NCBI GenBank assembly: GCA_016169945.1
Contig: JADLSH010000388.1
Span: forward strand, 6,460,501-6,524,500
Direction: 5' to 3'
DNA from: Trachythela sp. YZ-2020
Taxonomy: Eukaryota; Cnidaria; Anthozoa; Malacalcyonacea; Clavulariidae
DNA: 64,000 bases
The position numbers and the translations under genes are program-made. The stretch's first letter is position 1. Each line of letters starts with the position of its first letter. Below are positions 10,555 to 24,407 of this stretch, piece by piece. The notes under the pieces are model-generated. The model was given only the letters and a program-made list of their open reading frames with translations, was not told where the DNA came from and did not search any database.

Positions 10555-13500
10555 ATGAAAAGAATGGGCGTTATCTTACAGTTATTTGCAAGTTTGGTCG
10601 TTTCAGTAAATTTCGTTAAAATGACGGAGATAGTCAAGGAATACGGTAAGCCGCTTAATCTTTGGTCAAACGATGATGAGAGTTGATGAGAGTTCAGTGG
10701 CAAGCGAAAGTTTGTATGAGAGTTTCATCAACTTCGTGCACAAGTCAAACTAGAGCAAGAGTTGCATGAGAGTTGACTGGATATTCTACCACGTGTAGCG
10801 TCAAACAAGCAAAATATCTCATCAACTCTCATTAAAATTTAAACCAGCTCAAAGTTAATGAGAGTTGATGATCAAACACAAGCGAGAGTTGCAACTCCCA
10901 TTGACTCTCATCAACTCTCGTTCTCGTTTGACCGGCGCGTAAGGTATAAACTGTACACTCCCCGAATGCTACGGTATAGATATTAAATAATATTGCTTGT
11001 TTCAGATGATCCAACATCCGCCGCATATACAGAACTTCGTGCTGATTACGAAAAGTTTGAACGAGCGATCATGCTGGCGAACTTTGGTCCTCCTCTTGGA
11101 ATTCGCAATCGTTTCATACTAAAATCAAACGAGAAATCTTGCAAGAAACGTTGTAATGAAACTAGAGATGCTGCTCACTACTGTCATTGTGATAGACTGT
11201 GCCCACTTTATAAAGATTGCTGTGAAGACTACTGGCCAAGGTAAGTCTAAAGTTATTAATATCAGATGTTTCGTGTTCCTGAGACTCTGTTGCCTCTTCG
11301 ACTTGGTATATGGATTCATAAAAGATTTAGCGGGACGCGCATGGGATAATGTATATTTTTGAGTCGGGGGAAACAGCCGGTATGAAAGGAATAAAAATAG
11401 CAGGATTCGAGATTTGAAGTCACGGGACAAGAGATGAGAATACTCAGTGGAAACGTGGAAGAATAGTAAGAAATCGAGATTTGAGAATAAACGGTATTGA
11501 GGAATCTCTCATGATTCAATTCCATGTCTTAAATATTTAATATCCAGTCCAAGTTGGTTAGACTGAATTAGGGAATACTTGCGCATGTTAAAGTATGATC
11601 AAGATAAAGCAGTATTATTGGTGGAATTGAGCATTAATTTGCTGGCATTAATTTTCATTGTTTTCTTCATACAGCTGCAACGTGAAAACCAAACCATTCA
11701 ATAATTCCATGCAAGAAATTTGGGACTGCGTGGATGCTAAATTCAGGCAAGCAAAAAGCAACAGAAGCCTTGCACCTATTGCATATATGATGATAAACCG
11801 TTGCCCGGTAACCAACATAAATGCCAATCAGAGCACAATAAATTGTATCAGACCTGACAGCAACCGTACGGACCTTACCGAACGCCTTCCGGTGACTGGC
11901 GAAGATGGCAAAACATATAGAAACGAATATTGTGCAAAATGTCATGGGATTACTAACATCACCCATTGGGGTCTAATGGTGGCATGTTTAGATCCGGTAA
12001 AGAACGGGACTAATCTCGCATGCGGAAGTGCTTACCTACTGCAGAATTGTACCTGGTACTTATCCCTGGGGAATAAAAGCGCTACGTCAGCAACTCCTTG
12101 CACACGATCAACTCTATGCGAATCTATGGTCAGCACTGAAGAGTCGTCCAAATACAATGATCTTGTAAACAAATGTAAAGTTTATTCTCAACTAGTTGAG
12201 GCAGACGGTGTTATGTATAAAAATTTTCACTGTGCTTCATGTAACGGAAAGGCCGTTAAGAAATTCGAAAAACCTGCAGGAAATATTAAAAGACCTTCAT
12301 TGTCTCTGTTTTTCGACTACAAATCTCTTTCACAAGGGTCTGACGGCAAGGGAGCTGAAGGCACGAAGCCTGGGGAGAGTTCTGATGGTGTCATTCAAAG
12401 TTACCTCACTGTGATTGGTCTCTCCTTATCAATCACGTGTCTATTAGCAGTAGTGATGACGTATATCCGGTTTCCACCATTGAGAACAGTCCCAGGTCTC
12501 GTTTTGCTCGCATTGTCGCTATCACTAGTAGCATACCAAGGCCTTCTATTGGCTAGCCCATACGTGACGTCAGGAACTTCAGGATGTAAAGCGATGGCGA
12601 TTGTGTTACACTTGATGATCCTTTCGTCCTTTGCATGGATGACAGTTATGAGTTATGATGTGTCCAAGACGTTTTCTCGAAAAGGTGAGGAACTTTGTTC
12701 GAACGTATTATTACTATATACCGTTCTTAAATTATGGGTCCAACGATTAAACATGCTAAACCAAAGGTGATTTTTCCTGCAACTAACAATGTAGAACCCA
12801 ATACACCCATGTTAACACTCTATATAAAGTGGACTGAACTGATCCATTTGATTTCGACATCTGTCCGTATTCTCGACTGAAACTGACAAAATATTTTACC
12901 TTACAATCGATGAAGTGGCAACAATTTGGAGGCGAAAACCTTCGCTCGGAACGTGGAAGATTTTCAATATTTCTCAGGTATAGTTATATCCTTCAACCAA
13001 CATCTTGATGTTCAACCCTGCCTATAATGGATTTTTTAAGATTTTCCATTTATAGGCTTTCATGATTTGTTACCACAACTATTGTTGATTCAAACACCAC
13101 GTAACAGTTACTGCTTCCTTTTATCAAAGTTTCTGGAATTGATCCCTGTTTCCCAACAAACTACCAATTCAAAATATCCGTATTTGTTTCAGGCAAGAGT
13201 TCAAGTAGAAGTTCAAGCCGTTCTGCTTTCCGTCGTTACGCCGTCTTTGCCACGTCTACCTCGGGTGGTATTGTAGCATTGACGTTCATACTTGGGGAAA
13301 CCAATGCCATGGATGTTGGATACGGTATAAAAAGACATAAATATCAGTAAAGGGTTAAAATATTAAGGGTGTTAGAAACATTATTTAGGGATTTTTAGGT
13401 TGTAAAGAATGACAGACAGTTTTAGTGTAAAAGTAAAAAAGAATAGATTAAAATATTTTTATAGATTATGGCAGATATAGAAAGGATATCACTGTCTTGT

Positions 13501-14882
13501 GCCGTGTGGTGAAATAATGCGGTGTGATATATTCGGATGGAATATTGTTGTTATTCTTGGCAATTACAAACACTGGACTTTTTAAATCCCAAAATTTACA
13601 GAATAGGCTTATCGTCTATCATTAATGATAACCGGTTTAGGAGGCAAAATACAGGAGGAATAAGATTATTATATAAGTATAAAATAATTATAGCGAGTTA
13701 AATGAGAGGATCGGTTCAAAGAGAGAAAGGAAAATGTCATACGAATGAAGAATTACGAAAAGAAGGCAACAAGCTAGCCAACGAGAGAATAAATACACAA
13801 ACAGATCTAGAGATGAGGTAGGAAAAATTTCCAAAGCATGGAAAAACTTTTCTCATGTTTTCAAGGTGAATCAGCATCGTGCTGGATTGGCAAGCAGCTA
13901 GCTCTGATATCATTTTTCTATATTCCTGTGGCGATCATGCTATTGTTCAATGGAGTGTCTTTGATATGGACTATATTCAGCATTCGTAATGTTACTAAGG
14001 TAAAAACTCGATTTCGTTGCTTTCCTGAGGCTGAGTATCCTATTTTGAGCATAAGATACTTTCTATTCTATTCAACGGTTTAATCCGACACGGTTAAATC
14101 ATATTTTGAGTAGAAGTTTCATTCTATTCCATTCCATTCTATTCTATTCAGCGGTTATACGACTGTGTTCTCTCCATTTCAGTTAACAAAAGGTGTTCAA
14201 AAATCAGTGAAATCCGACACTCGAGGTCGAAATGCCAAAATCTACATTAAGCTATCGACAGTGATGGGTGTTACTTGGTTCCTGGGTTTTGGTGCTCCTC
14301 ACAATACAATTGTCGCTTACCTTTATATCATTGTGAACAGTTTACAAGGTAGGATTCAATTTGCATTATATTAAGACTAACTCTTCCGATTTAGGTGCAG
14401 TTCTGTCAAGTATTCCCGCAATCTATTGCTTAGAATTGAGATTGTAAAAATGTTTTACTAATAGCTGGCAAATGGCTTGAATTTAAAACCTCTTCATCAC
14501 ATCATCATGCAAAGTCCAATTTATCTTGTCATTTTTATACGCGAACCCCCCCCTGTTGAGGACCTGGGAATTCGCCGGGGTTGGCAAAAGATTTCACCCG
14601 GAATTCTTCAGGGTTAGAAGATTTCACCCGAAATCCTCGGGGTTATCCACAAATTTCAGTTGAGGAGTCTCGAATTCTTCAGGGGTGTATAAAAATCATA
14701 TTTATTTGGGGGATTTAGACAACAAAGGTCCTCAACAGAGGGGATTCGATATTAAATACAAGAGCCCATATCTATATGTACTTTTCTAAACAGGAGTCTT
14801 CATCTTCGTAACCTTCGTCTTAAACAAGAGAACAATGAATATGTGGCGTAACACAGCGTTGATCAACACAAAGTGCTCGTAG
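10555..14882 (+). CDS. Somatomedin-B / 7TM receptor, copy B (short tail)
   Basis: Seven exons: 10555-10645, 11006-11240, 11675-12684, 13193-13324, 13866-13999, 14183-14348, 14794-14882. The first six have exactly the lengths of copy A (91, 235, 1010, 132, 134, 166). Signal peptide, eight-cysteine somatomedin-B module, Cys-rich ectodomain and all seven membrane segments are kept, with scattered substitutions such as Asp-Tyr-Glu for Asp-Tyr-Lys in exon 2. In exon 7 a small indel after MNMWRNTA shifts the frame to TAG at 14880-14882. The protein is then 618 aa and lacks most of the Ser/Thr-rich cytoplasmic tail of copy A. The intact core argues for a working but differently regulated paralogue, although an early pseudogene cannot be excluded. 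Confidence 0.78.
14542..14748. mobile_element. MITE in intron 6 of receptor copy B
   Basis: Present only in copy B. CCCCTGTTGAGGACCT on the left mirrors AGGTCCTCAACAGAGGGG on the right. The interior has repeated TTTCACCCGGAATTCTTC-like motifs and no coding frame. Confidence 0.6.
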
Positions 14883-15401
14883 TTCAACCAACACAAGAAC
14901 TGAATGGTGATCAGGAACAACAACTTTAAACAGGTTTCACCAACCTATAACAATCATCAATCAAGCATGAAATATATATAGAGAACACAAAAATGTGGAC
15001 ATATATTCTCTACAGGGTGCTTCTTCTACTTAATAAATCTGAGAACAGTTTTTAAGGAGCGCCCATTTTTGGTCTCTCAGAATTGTAGCATAATTTAAAA
15101 ACATTCATTAAATAACTGTGTATATAACTTGTAACATAATTTAAAAACATTTACTTACATAACTGTGTATAGTTGTATATTTCCTCTTGGCAGTAATAAC
15201 TTCACAAAACGGCTCCAAATAAGACAACATGTAGCCAAATTAAACATTTAGTAAAAAGTAGAAAAAGTAGGTCAATTAAACATTTAGATAAGAATAGGTT
15301 CACCAGAAGGTCATTGTAATCAGGATTAATTTAGGGAGAAGTGTGATTCATTAATTGAAAGTTGTATAGGCAGTTGGCTAGGTATATGATAAATATACAG
15401 T

Positions 15402-15763
15402 ACCATTGATAACAATTAGCAACATAATAAACTGGTAACCACTACAGTAATACAGAATAAACTACAGTAAATGACAACAGACTACAAACGTAAAAGTGGG
15501 AAGGTGTTTTGACTGTAAAACGTTGTAGGTGATGGATGATTAAATAATGATTTTAGATCATCTAATAAGTTGATGAATAAATAAATAAACAACAGATTTT
15601 AGATTAATAGACAGTGGATACTAACATATAGAATAACATAAAGATTACAAATATCATTATCAATTATATTATACATTCTACATGACTGGCTACTATTCTC
15701 ATTATTATAAATCATTGTCCATCATCACATTATATACATAATTGCACTACTATTTCACATCAC
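15402..15763. other. 3' flank between receptor copy B and GABARAP
   Basis: AT-rich, with several AATAAA-like runs (15585-15590 on the plus strand). It is the converging 3' region of the two genes. I see no exon in it. Confidence 0.5.
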
Positions 15764-17082
<1,319 letters not shown>

Positions 17083-17199
17083 CTAAACTCCACGATTCCG
17101 AGTGAATATTAACAAGAAAATGTATGAACTATCTCGATCGGATTAAACACGACATGTAGTTCTTGGAATGACACTCACGTCTCACGCACACATTTGTGA

Positions 17200-17207
17200 T
17201 GACGTCA
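17200..17207. promoter_or_regulatory. CRE-like palindrome upstream of GABARAP
   Basis: TGACGTCA, a full palindromic CREB/ATF site, lies about 150 bp upstream of the GABARAP start codon, followed by TGTGA. Its use as a promoter element is inferred from position only. Confidence 0.35.
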
Positions 17208-17985
17208 TGTGAAATGTATATGACCCGTGACCTCTACAAGTAACTGGAGTAATATTCTTAAATATAGTAACCTTAATATAGAACTGGAGTAATAACGTCA
17301 CCACAGAGTTCTTTTTTTCAGTACAAAGTAGTACACTATACGACGACCAATAAAATCACGCAGGCAAATGAAATCACTACAAGTTTATTAACCCAACAAA
17401 AATCAATCAAATTACAACTATTAAATTACTAGTTACATACTTGCAATGGGAATGGACGAACCCTCAAGAGACAGTGTCAAAAGTAACAACACCTTGCAGT
17501 AAACTCAGTGACAGACACAACATTACGAGTGCAAATTCGGTTGCCAAGACCTGCAATTCTCATTTCCTGCTATCTCAAATCTCATCAAGCTATTTTTGCT
17601 TAAATCTATTCCAAATTTACTTAATACATAGCCTATGGTTCCAAAAACATCGTTAAAGTTTAGTTACAAACTTTAACAAGCTTTCATTCAAGGCTTTTGA
17701 AATTTATTGGTAAGGGGCGTTGCCTCCTAGTGTCCGCCACTGGTATAGTCCATCTCCTAAAGCTAGTAACTAGTGCTCAAAATACCTTACTGTAGCTTGA
17801 TATTAAACTACTTAGATACATCCTACAATCAAAACTCAAACAATGCAATATAGTATATTGCAGTAATGGTTACACATACCAACGATTGGAAACTCTAACT
17901 TAGCTAAATATTGCGCTACTAAGAAAATAATATCTTGTATGCTGTTGATCAATCACTAGCAACTAGTGCTCTAAACACCGGTTTT

Positions 17986-18189
17986 CACTTGTTTCCATCT
18001 ATCAAACTGACGTTACGCAATTTTCCCGATTTTCATATTCGTTTTTCTTCATCAATTTGGTTAGAATTAGGTTTAGGGTAGGTTTTGGGTTAGGGTAGGT
18101 TTTAGGGTTAGGGTCAGTTACAAAGTTTTTAACTTTACTTCAAAGTTGAAAAAATGACGTAGCGTCAGTTTGGTAGATGGAAACAAGTG
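17986..18189. mobile_element. Foldback element with TTAGGG-rich centre
   Basis: CACTTGTTTCCATCTATCAA on the left mirrors TTGGTAGATGGAAACAAGTG on the right, with CTGACG/CGTCAG next inside. The core at about 18065-18118 is a run of AGGGTTAGGG-like, TTTAGGG-like motifs. Confidence 0.7.
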
Positions 18190-18546
18190 GCGACCCTAGC
18201 TAATATATAACTACAAACATACAATCAATACCACTATATCTTGTAAGCGTAATTTAACTACTTTAGCAAAACAATCATTGATACAGTTGATGGTAACCAT
18301 ATACTTCCATCATCTAAACGATCACTAGTAATTAGAGCCCTAAACACCTTATCTAAATCTAAAATTACGAAGATAATCTCTTATGCAGTCGATGGCACCA
18401 TATTCAGTTCCATCTTCCAAAAGATCACTGGTAACTAGAGCTGCATGCAAACACTCACTATGCTAATAAGATACAATTAATACCATTATATATTATATGC
18501 AGTGATGGTAACACACCGAAAGATAGAACTCTAAAGTTCTAAACAC

Positions 18547-18872
18547 CAGAGGTGGAAAACGTTTTTTTCTTTCTGGGAACCTAGCTGGGTTTCAGACTCA
18601 AAATTAATAATTAATGAGGTTCAATGATCATTGATTTTTACATTGGACTGATTGGAGTGTTGTTTCTTGTTATTCAGTGTTGTTCAATTTGATATAGTGA
18701 ATACAAAATGCATTACAATTACTAGTCTAGACTAGAGCATACTCTAGTTTTGTTATTACTCATCAGTTAATTAATAACTTTACAAATTTCTGTGAAAATT
18801 TTTCTGCAAAAGTTCAGATCCAAACAAATTTCTGTGAACTAGGTTCCCAGGATCCGACACTTTCCACCTCTG
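18547..18872. mobile_element. hAT-type MITE, perfect 8-bp target duplication
   Basis: Starts CAGAGGTGGAAA and ends TTTCCACCTCTG. CTAAACAC stands exactly on both sides (18539-18546 and 18873-18880). Short CAG...CTG termini with 8-bp duplications are the hallmark of hAT elements. It is 326 bp, non-coding, and inserted into a unit of the surrounding tandem array. Confidence 0.9.
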
Positions 18873-19030
18873 CTAAACACCTTGGTTAAATATTGAACTA
18901 CCTTAGCTAGAGCTCTAAACCTGTTATCTAGCCATCTAGGATACAATTAATATTATTAAAATACAATCTTTTATGCATTGACGGTAACACGTGTAGATAC
19001 ATGAACTCGTCATCTTTTTTTTCCATCTCT

Positions 19031-22000
19031 TCACTCACTGTTGTTGTCATCCAATGTATAGTTGCACAACTGTTTGTGCCCCTCTTCTTCCCAGGCATGC
19101 GTTTGACATTCACGTGAACAATACATTTCTGGACATTTTGCACAACGCTTTAATTTCATTCCCACTCCCTCCATACACGTGCCACAACGACGTAATGACT
19201 CGATCCCAAACTCTTTCCGGTACGCCGTCAAAATCTAAATAGAAGTGTAGCGACTAAAGGCGATGTTACAACTTACACGGCACAACTTTTAGCGACAACT
19301 CGCAATGCAAATCGTTACTTACCTCCCGGAAAAACGATCTTACATTCGTAGCAGCAGGGTTGAACCGTAAACAAAACGAGATATCATTCAAGGAATTCCG
19401 ATAATCTTTCAATTCCGAGAAAGCACGGGCACGACGGTAGACAGTCTTGAACAAAATCTTCTTCGCTTCATCATTCTCTGAAATACACAAAATTCTAACT
19501 GTTTCTAATTGATATTTACTCAGTCCATTCTAATTGATATTCTAATGCTTATTCCATTAGGTGTTCCACATCTACATAAGAGGTCCCTACCTTCATAACT
19601 TCTTACAATTGCCTCCGTACAATCATCAATTGCTTCTTCCCATTTGTTCATTGACAGGTAACACTGAGCTCGGTTCGTGAACAATACTGATGGCAAAACA
19701 TACCTAAATGATGGTTATAAATTAGCTTTCCGGTTAAATGCAACCGTCATAACATAACATTGAATAGCTACAGATAGTTATTCTTATTTTCTACTTCATA
19801 AAGTTTTTTATCTGTCTAGTTCTGTAATAGACAATTTGCATTATAGACTAAATTTTGTTCTAGGCAAGGGGAAGGGAATCAATCACAACAGCTACAAAGA
19901 ACATAATAAGATTAGTAAAATTGCAAAGTTTGGGCCGAAATGTGGTAGGAATTTCCGCACGTAATACAAAAGTATACAAAATTTGCAGGCTATATTTTCC
20001 GCATTTTACAACATTCGCAACCAAACTTTGCAATTTTACTAATTTTAGTATGTTCTTTCCGGCAATATACTTTTTTTGGGCTAGATAAAAAATTAGTCTA
20101 TAATGCAAATTGTCTATTCATTATCAAAATTTCAATAACGTACCATGGTTTAAATTTCGAATCACGTGAATAAGGCATGCTTAAGGAGAAGTGTTCCACA
20201 GGTGGAACGCTTTCTAATCCTAAACTATAACACTTGAGTGCAGACTCGTATTCTTCGGCCTTGAATCTGGAGTTTCCTTCTTCTTTGTATTTCTGAGCTC
20301 GTTCTAAGCTGTATTTCTGAGGCAACATAACATCCTGGAAGATCTTTTCGCTTATTTTCCACTCGCTGAAAAAGAAGGTAACAAAGAAGTTACAGTATAA
20401 CCAAACTTGTTAATATCTTAGAAAACTCATTTACAAGCAAGAGCACATTACGGCTCAATCCAAAGTGTTGATTGAGGAATAAAGAAGAATAACAATAGAA
20501 TTAAGAAAGGGGATCAAAACTTGCAAGTAATGAAAGTTCAGAGACCAAAAGTTAGAAAGCTGTGGAAGAAAAGCCAAGAGCTGGTCATATGCAAACTCTC
20601 ATTCATTAAATTTCAAAATTTTTGGCTAGATTTTTAGGTACTAAAATTCTACTACTACCAAAGTTTTCACTATATTATTGCATGAATCTTCTTACTTTGG
20701 GCAATATTTCTCCATCTCTGATTTCAACGCCTTAATCAGTTCATTTGTTTCAAGCTAGAGAGTAGAGAAGAGATTTTCATTGAGTTTATTAGAGATAATA
20801 TTTTTTAATTGATTCGTTTTCATGATCATATTTTTGGCAATACATTATGAAATATAAACACACCGAATTATATTCTGTAAGAAGGTACAGCTTCTCTGCA
20901 GTAACTCCAATAGAGAGAACATGTTTTGCACCAGATTTGCTCTGAACGAAGGAAATAAGGGTCCGTAGGGCCCAAGTTTGAACCTAAGACAAACATAATA
21001 ACAACAACTGTTAGTAAATCCAACATAATAGATAAAGGAATTAATCAGAGAAGAAAGAGCCACCATAGAAAATTTTTACCTGCAAATCAAATGACTGCAA
21101 ATAAGCTGGCAGGAGCTTGGAATAGAGCTGAAAGGTTTTAGAAATTCTATTTAATCATTATTTTATGAGATAGCTTTTGACATTGATCAGTGACACCATA
21201 TATGTTTCATAGAACCTAATGTTTACAGGATATTTAAAACTGTGTGAAATCCTTGCAAAACAGCCAGGAATAAGACAGTTCCAAAAATTTATACTTATAC
21301 ATATAACATAAACCTACCGGAGATGTAATGAACTTATTCCTAAACTCAGGATACTGCATTGAGAGTTCTGACAACAGACTTAGAACACTAGATACAACTT
21401 CCTGGTCTGGGTTATACACTAAAAAACAGATGCAAAAGTCAGGTATCAATAACTACTATCAGTATCTATGGCCAAAAATGGCAGGTCAATGTGTCATTCC
21501 AGAAAACATCTGCACCTCCCCACAGAGGAAACAAGAAGTTAACCCCCTTCCCCTCTTCAGACATTCTAGTATATCTACTCTTATCAGAAGTAAATTTTAT
21601 CCCCCTCCCCTCTCGGACAGCATAAATTTCCTCTGTGGGGCAAGTGTTTAAGCTACACCCATGAAAACAAATATTTTATCTCACATAACATTTAAAGGAA
21701 TATCTAGAAAAACAGGTATCACTAGATTTTGCAAACAACAAACATTACGAGTATTGTTGCAACTGTTTCGACAATAATCCACTCTGAAAGTCACCCTTAC
21801 TATGTTGCTTGAGTAAATCCAAAATATTATAATTCTTGAGAAATTCATCAGCTGTCAAAGCTGGCTTGTCATCACTGAGAACACCTCGGAGTAGGTGAAA
21901 ACAACCTTGTAGCATTGTCCGTTCCGGTCTCCAAATGCATGCCGTTGAGAACCATTTGTCCAAAACCTATTAACATAGAGAATTGAGGTCCATAAAAGCA

Positions 22001-23983
22001 TATGTAAATATATGTGTATCTTGACGCATCAACAACAACGTTGACATGTTTCATGAGTAATGAGTTATCTGACCAGTACACATAAAAAGGCCGACCATTC
22101 TTAGCCAATGTCTGAGCAACTGTCTAGTTGATCGGACATTTGTCAGACCCAAGCAAAATCGTTATAATCCACACTGCATAAAATGTTTTGCAGGATAACA
22201 TTGATTTTGGTAATGGGAAACAGGATGCAAGGAAGCAAACTGGTAGGGACTTTAAGAACATGTACTGGGATGCAGGATGAGAAAAAACTACAACAATACC
22301 TTGATAAAGGGCTTCAATTTCAGGATCTCTGGTTTTGAAATTTTAGGATTAGACACTATCTAAAGTTACAAAAGAAAATATACACACCAAAAATTAAATA
22401 CAGTATAGTTTTTATATCAAATAAACCACAAAAAGTATTTTTCTTTTGTTTATTGTTCTTCCTTTGTTATTTCATCTCTCCTTTTGTTCTTGGTGTCCGA
22501 TATCAAACATTGCATGTTAAAGGACTAAAAAGTACAAGTACTCATACCATACATATTCATGGGTTAATTTTCAAACTAATCCTTACTATCATAATCTCAA
22601 TCTTAACCCTAATGGTAACCCTTATCTTAACCGTAAAATCCCAACCTAATATTAAAATCAAACTGTACACCAAAGTTATTGTAATGTCATTTCGAGAAAT
22701 CTATATATGGAATGTCACCCATATACTTACCTCAAACACAATTAATGCACAATTTTCCTGTAATTCAGCAGACATATAGGTAAAGCAGTCTCTCCTTTGA
22801 TCGATACCTGCTTTCTGTGGGAACCGCTCAGTTTTTTTAAGTACATATTTTTTACCGCTATAAAACTTCTCTAAAATTTCAACCTCCTCATTAGGCATAG
22901 ACAATTTGGACGAGAAATTTTCCTTCAAATAGTCTGCAAACATTTTGTCCGCTTCCTTTCTTAACATGAAATGTAAACATCTTCGAAGACCGTCAGCTTT
23001 GTGTATTCGAACGCACATATTTCGTTTGTCTTTTGCTAAATGTTTCAAGACTTCTGAAGTTTGATATATTGTTAAAGGGTCGTTGTTCAGTGGATCCAAA
23101 AATTCAACAAGTCTTGGCACTGCATGGTACACTCTGATAGTTTTCATGTTCTTCACACGCTCCAAACCGTTCTCAATATATCGTTTGTTTGTGATATGTG
23201 CCAGAATGTTCACACAATGATAGTATAAGTATTTACTAAATAGTTCTTTTCCATTCGACTGAGCAGGTTTTAATGTGATCAGACGGACAATAAGTTTCAC
23301 AATGTTGCAGTCGGATAAAAAATTTAAAAGCACTTTTTTTTCATTATGACCAGCCTGCAAATTTTAACAAATAGTAAATTATTAAAATCAGGACATAATT
23401 TCCAATATTTTCTGGAATTTTTCATAGCACCCCCTCTTTAAAAGTAATTGGATATTCACTCCCCCAAAAAAAATTATAATGCGTATTTATATGCACCGTA
23501 TCTAGCAAAATGTCAAAGCTCGAACGCCCCCCTGGGGCAAACAACTGGTGCATTATTATTTATTATAATTGCGCCTTTGTTTTCAATCTATATTGCTATA
23601 TGTATTAATAGTTTTCATATCTTATAACAAAGTATCATTAAACACAATAATTAACCACAAAATCTTACCACTGTCTGACAATTTAACTCATCAACCCAGA
23701 GGGAAAAAATGGACAAGACAGTTAGTTGTGTGTCCTTCAGAGAGGTGTCCCTACCCAGGGCTAATTCGATCGCTTCGACCGGACTATCCCCGCCTCCTAA
23801 AAACTGAAACAGCTTTTTAAAGTATTTCAATTTCTTTTTGTCGCCAGAATTGGTCATAACTTTCTCAATATCTTCGCGTGAATTCACTGGAACGAAGTTT
23901 TCTTCGACATCCATAACAGTGGACATGTCCTTTCCGCCCCGTTTGCCTGCTTTGCCATATGTTGTTCGATACAAAACTGCCAT
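19031..23983 (-). CDS. ARM-like / TPR / MYND zinc-finger protein
   Basis: Twelve exons on the minus strand: 23983-23669, 23354-22731, 22359-22300, 21966-21801, 21418-21318, 21127-21080, 20983-20864, 20754-20696, 20365-20144, 19703-19591, 19477-19323, 19234-19031. Phases close to 728 aa. Residues 1-495 are helical, with armadillo/HEAT-like pieces such as VLKHLAKDKRN and SVLSLLSELSMQYPEF. Residues about 510-655 carry TPR helices (AQKYKEEGNSRFKAEEYESA, NRAQCYLSMNKWEEAIDDC, RRARAFSELKDYRNSL). Residues 673-715 form a MYND finger: C-x2-C, C-x2-C, YC-x3-C, H-x3-C. MYND and TPR modules usually bind peptides. No SET motif is seen, so it is not an SMYD methyltransferase. I do not recognise the orthologue. 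The exon 4 end was set at GTAAGG to keep frame. Confidence 0.8.
19828..20116. mobile_element. MITE in intron 9 of the MYND gene
   Basis: Left end TAGACAATTTGCATTATAGA mirrors the right end TCTATAATGCAAATTGTCTA exactly over 20 bp. A second inverted pair lies inside (TAGTAAAATTGCAAAGTTTG and its complement). It is non-coding. Confidence 0.8.
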
Positions 23984-24407
23984 TATTGGCCAAGAATCGA
24001 GACAAATTCACCTCAAAATGATAGAGGGTTGTTGTATCGATGTTATAATATTATTTTTAAGTAATTACATTAAAAATAATAAGACTTAAAAGCATTTAAT
24101 ACTTCGATATTGCCAGACTGCATCATTTTTACAACAATAACACGTAGAAAAGTGCATCACCATACACAGCACGCATTGCACCTCGGGATGCATTCCTGGA
24201 ATTCCGCGGGCTCAAACCTGCGAACAGGTGGTCAGCAGTCTAAATTAATTGCTGACTAGGCAAAAAAATTCAAATATGGCGTCGTCAACAATGAGTTGGG
24301 TTTTAAACATTTTTAATATAAACCTAGAAAAACTTGAAATATCTCTAATTTTTAGCCATATACGTACAAACCACTCTTGAATTTATACTTAGGCAGCAGT
24401 TTTTGGC
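23984..24407. promoter_or_regulatory. Shared head-to-head promoter region
   Basis: Only 424 bp separate the start codons of the MYND gene (-) and OTUD3 (+). No TATA box is clear. A bidirectional promoter is inferred from geometry. Confidence 0.45.

Larger units (their letters stand above)
8900..15401 (+). repeat. Segmental duplication, copy B
   Basis: Second copy of the receptor segment, about 6.5 kb. Relative to copy A it has gained a 1,169-bp element at 9314-10482, a ~0.2-kb element at 14542-14748, and a short insertion near 15215-15290. Homology stops near 15401 (ATATACAGTACC). Confidence 0.9.
17740..18990. repeat. Decayed ~150-bp tandem repeat array
   Basis: The phrase ACTAGTAACTAGAGCTCTAA then ACACCTTA returns near 17765, 17960, 18325, 18435 and 18905, each time followed by GATACAATTAATACCATTAT-like text and GCAGTGATGGTAACACA. 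The units are diverged and interrupted by two mobile elements. The array lies just 3' of the MYND gene. Confidence 0.6.
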
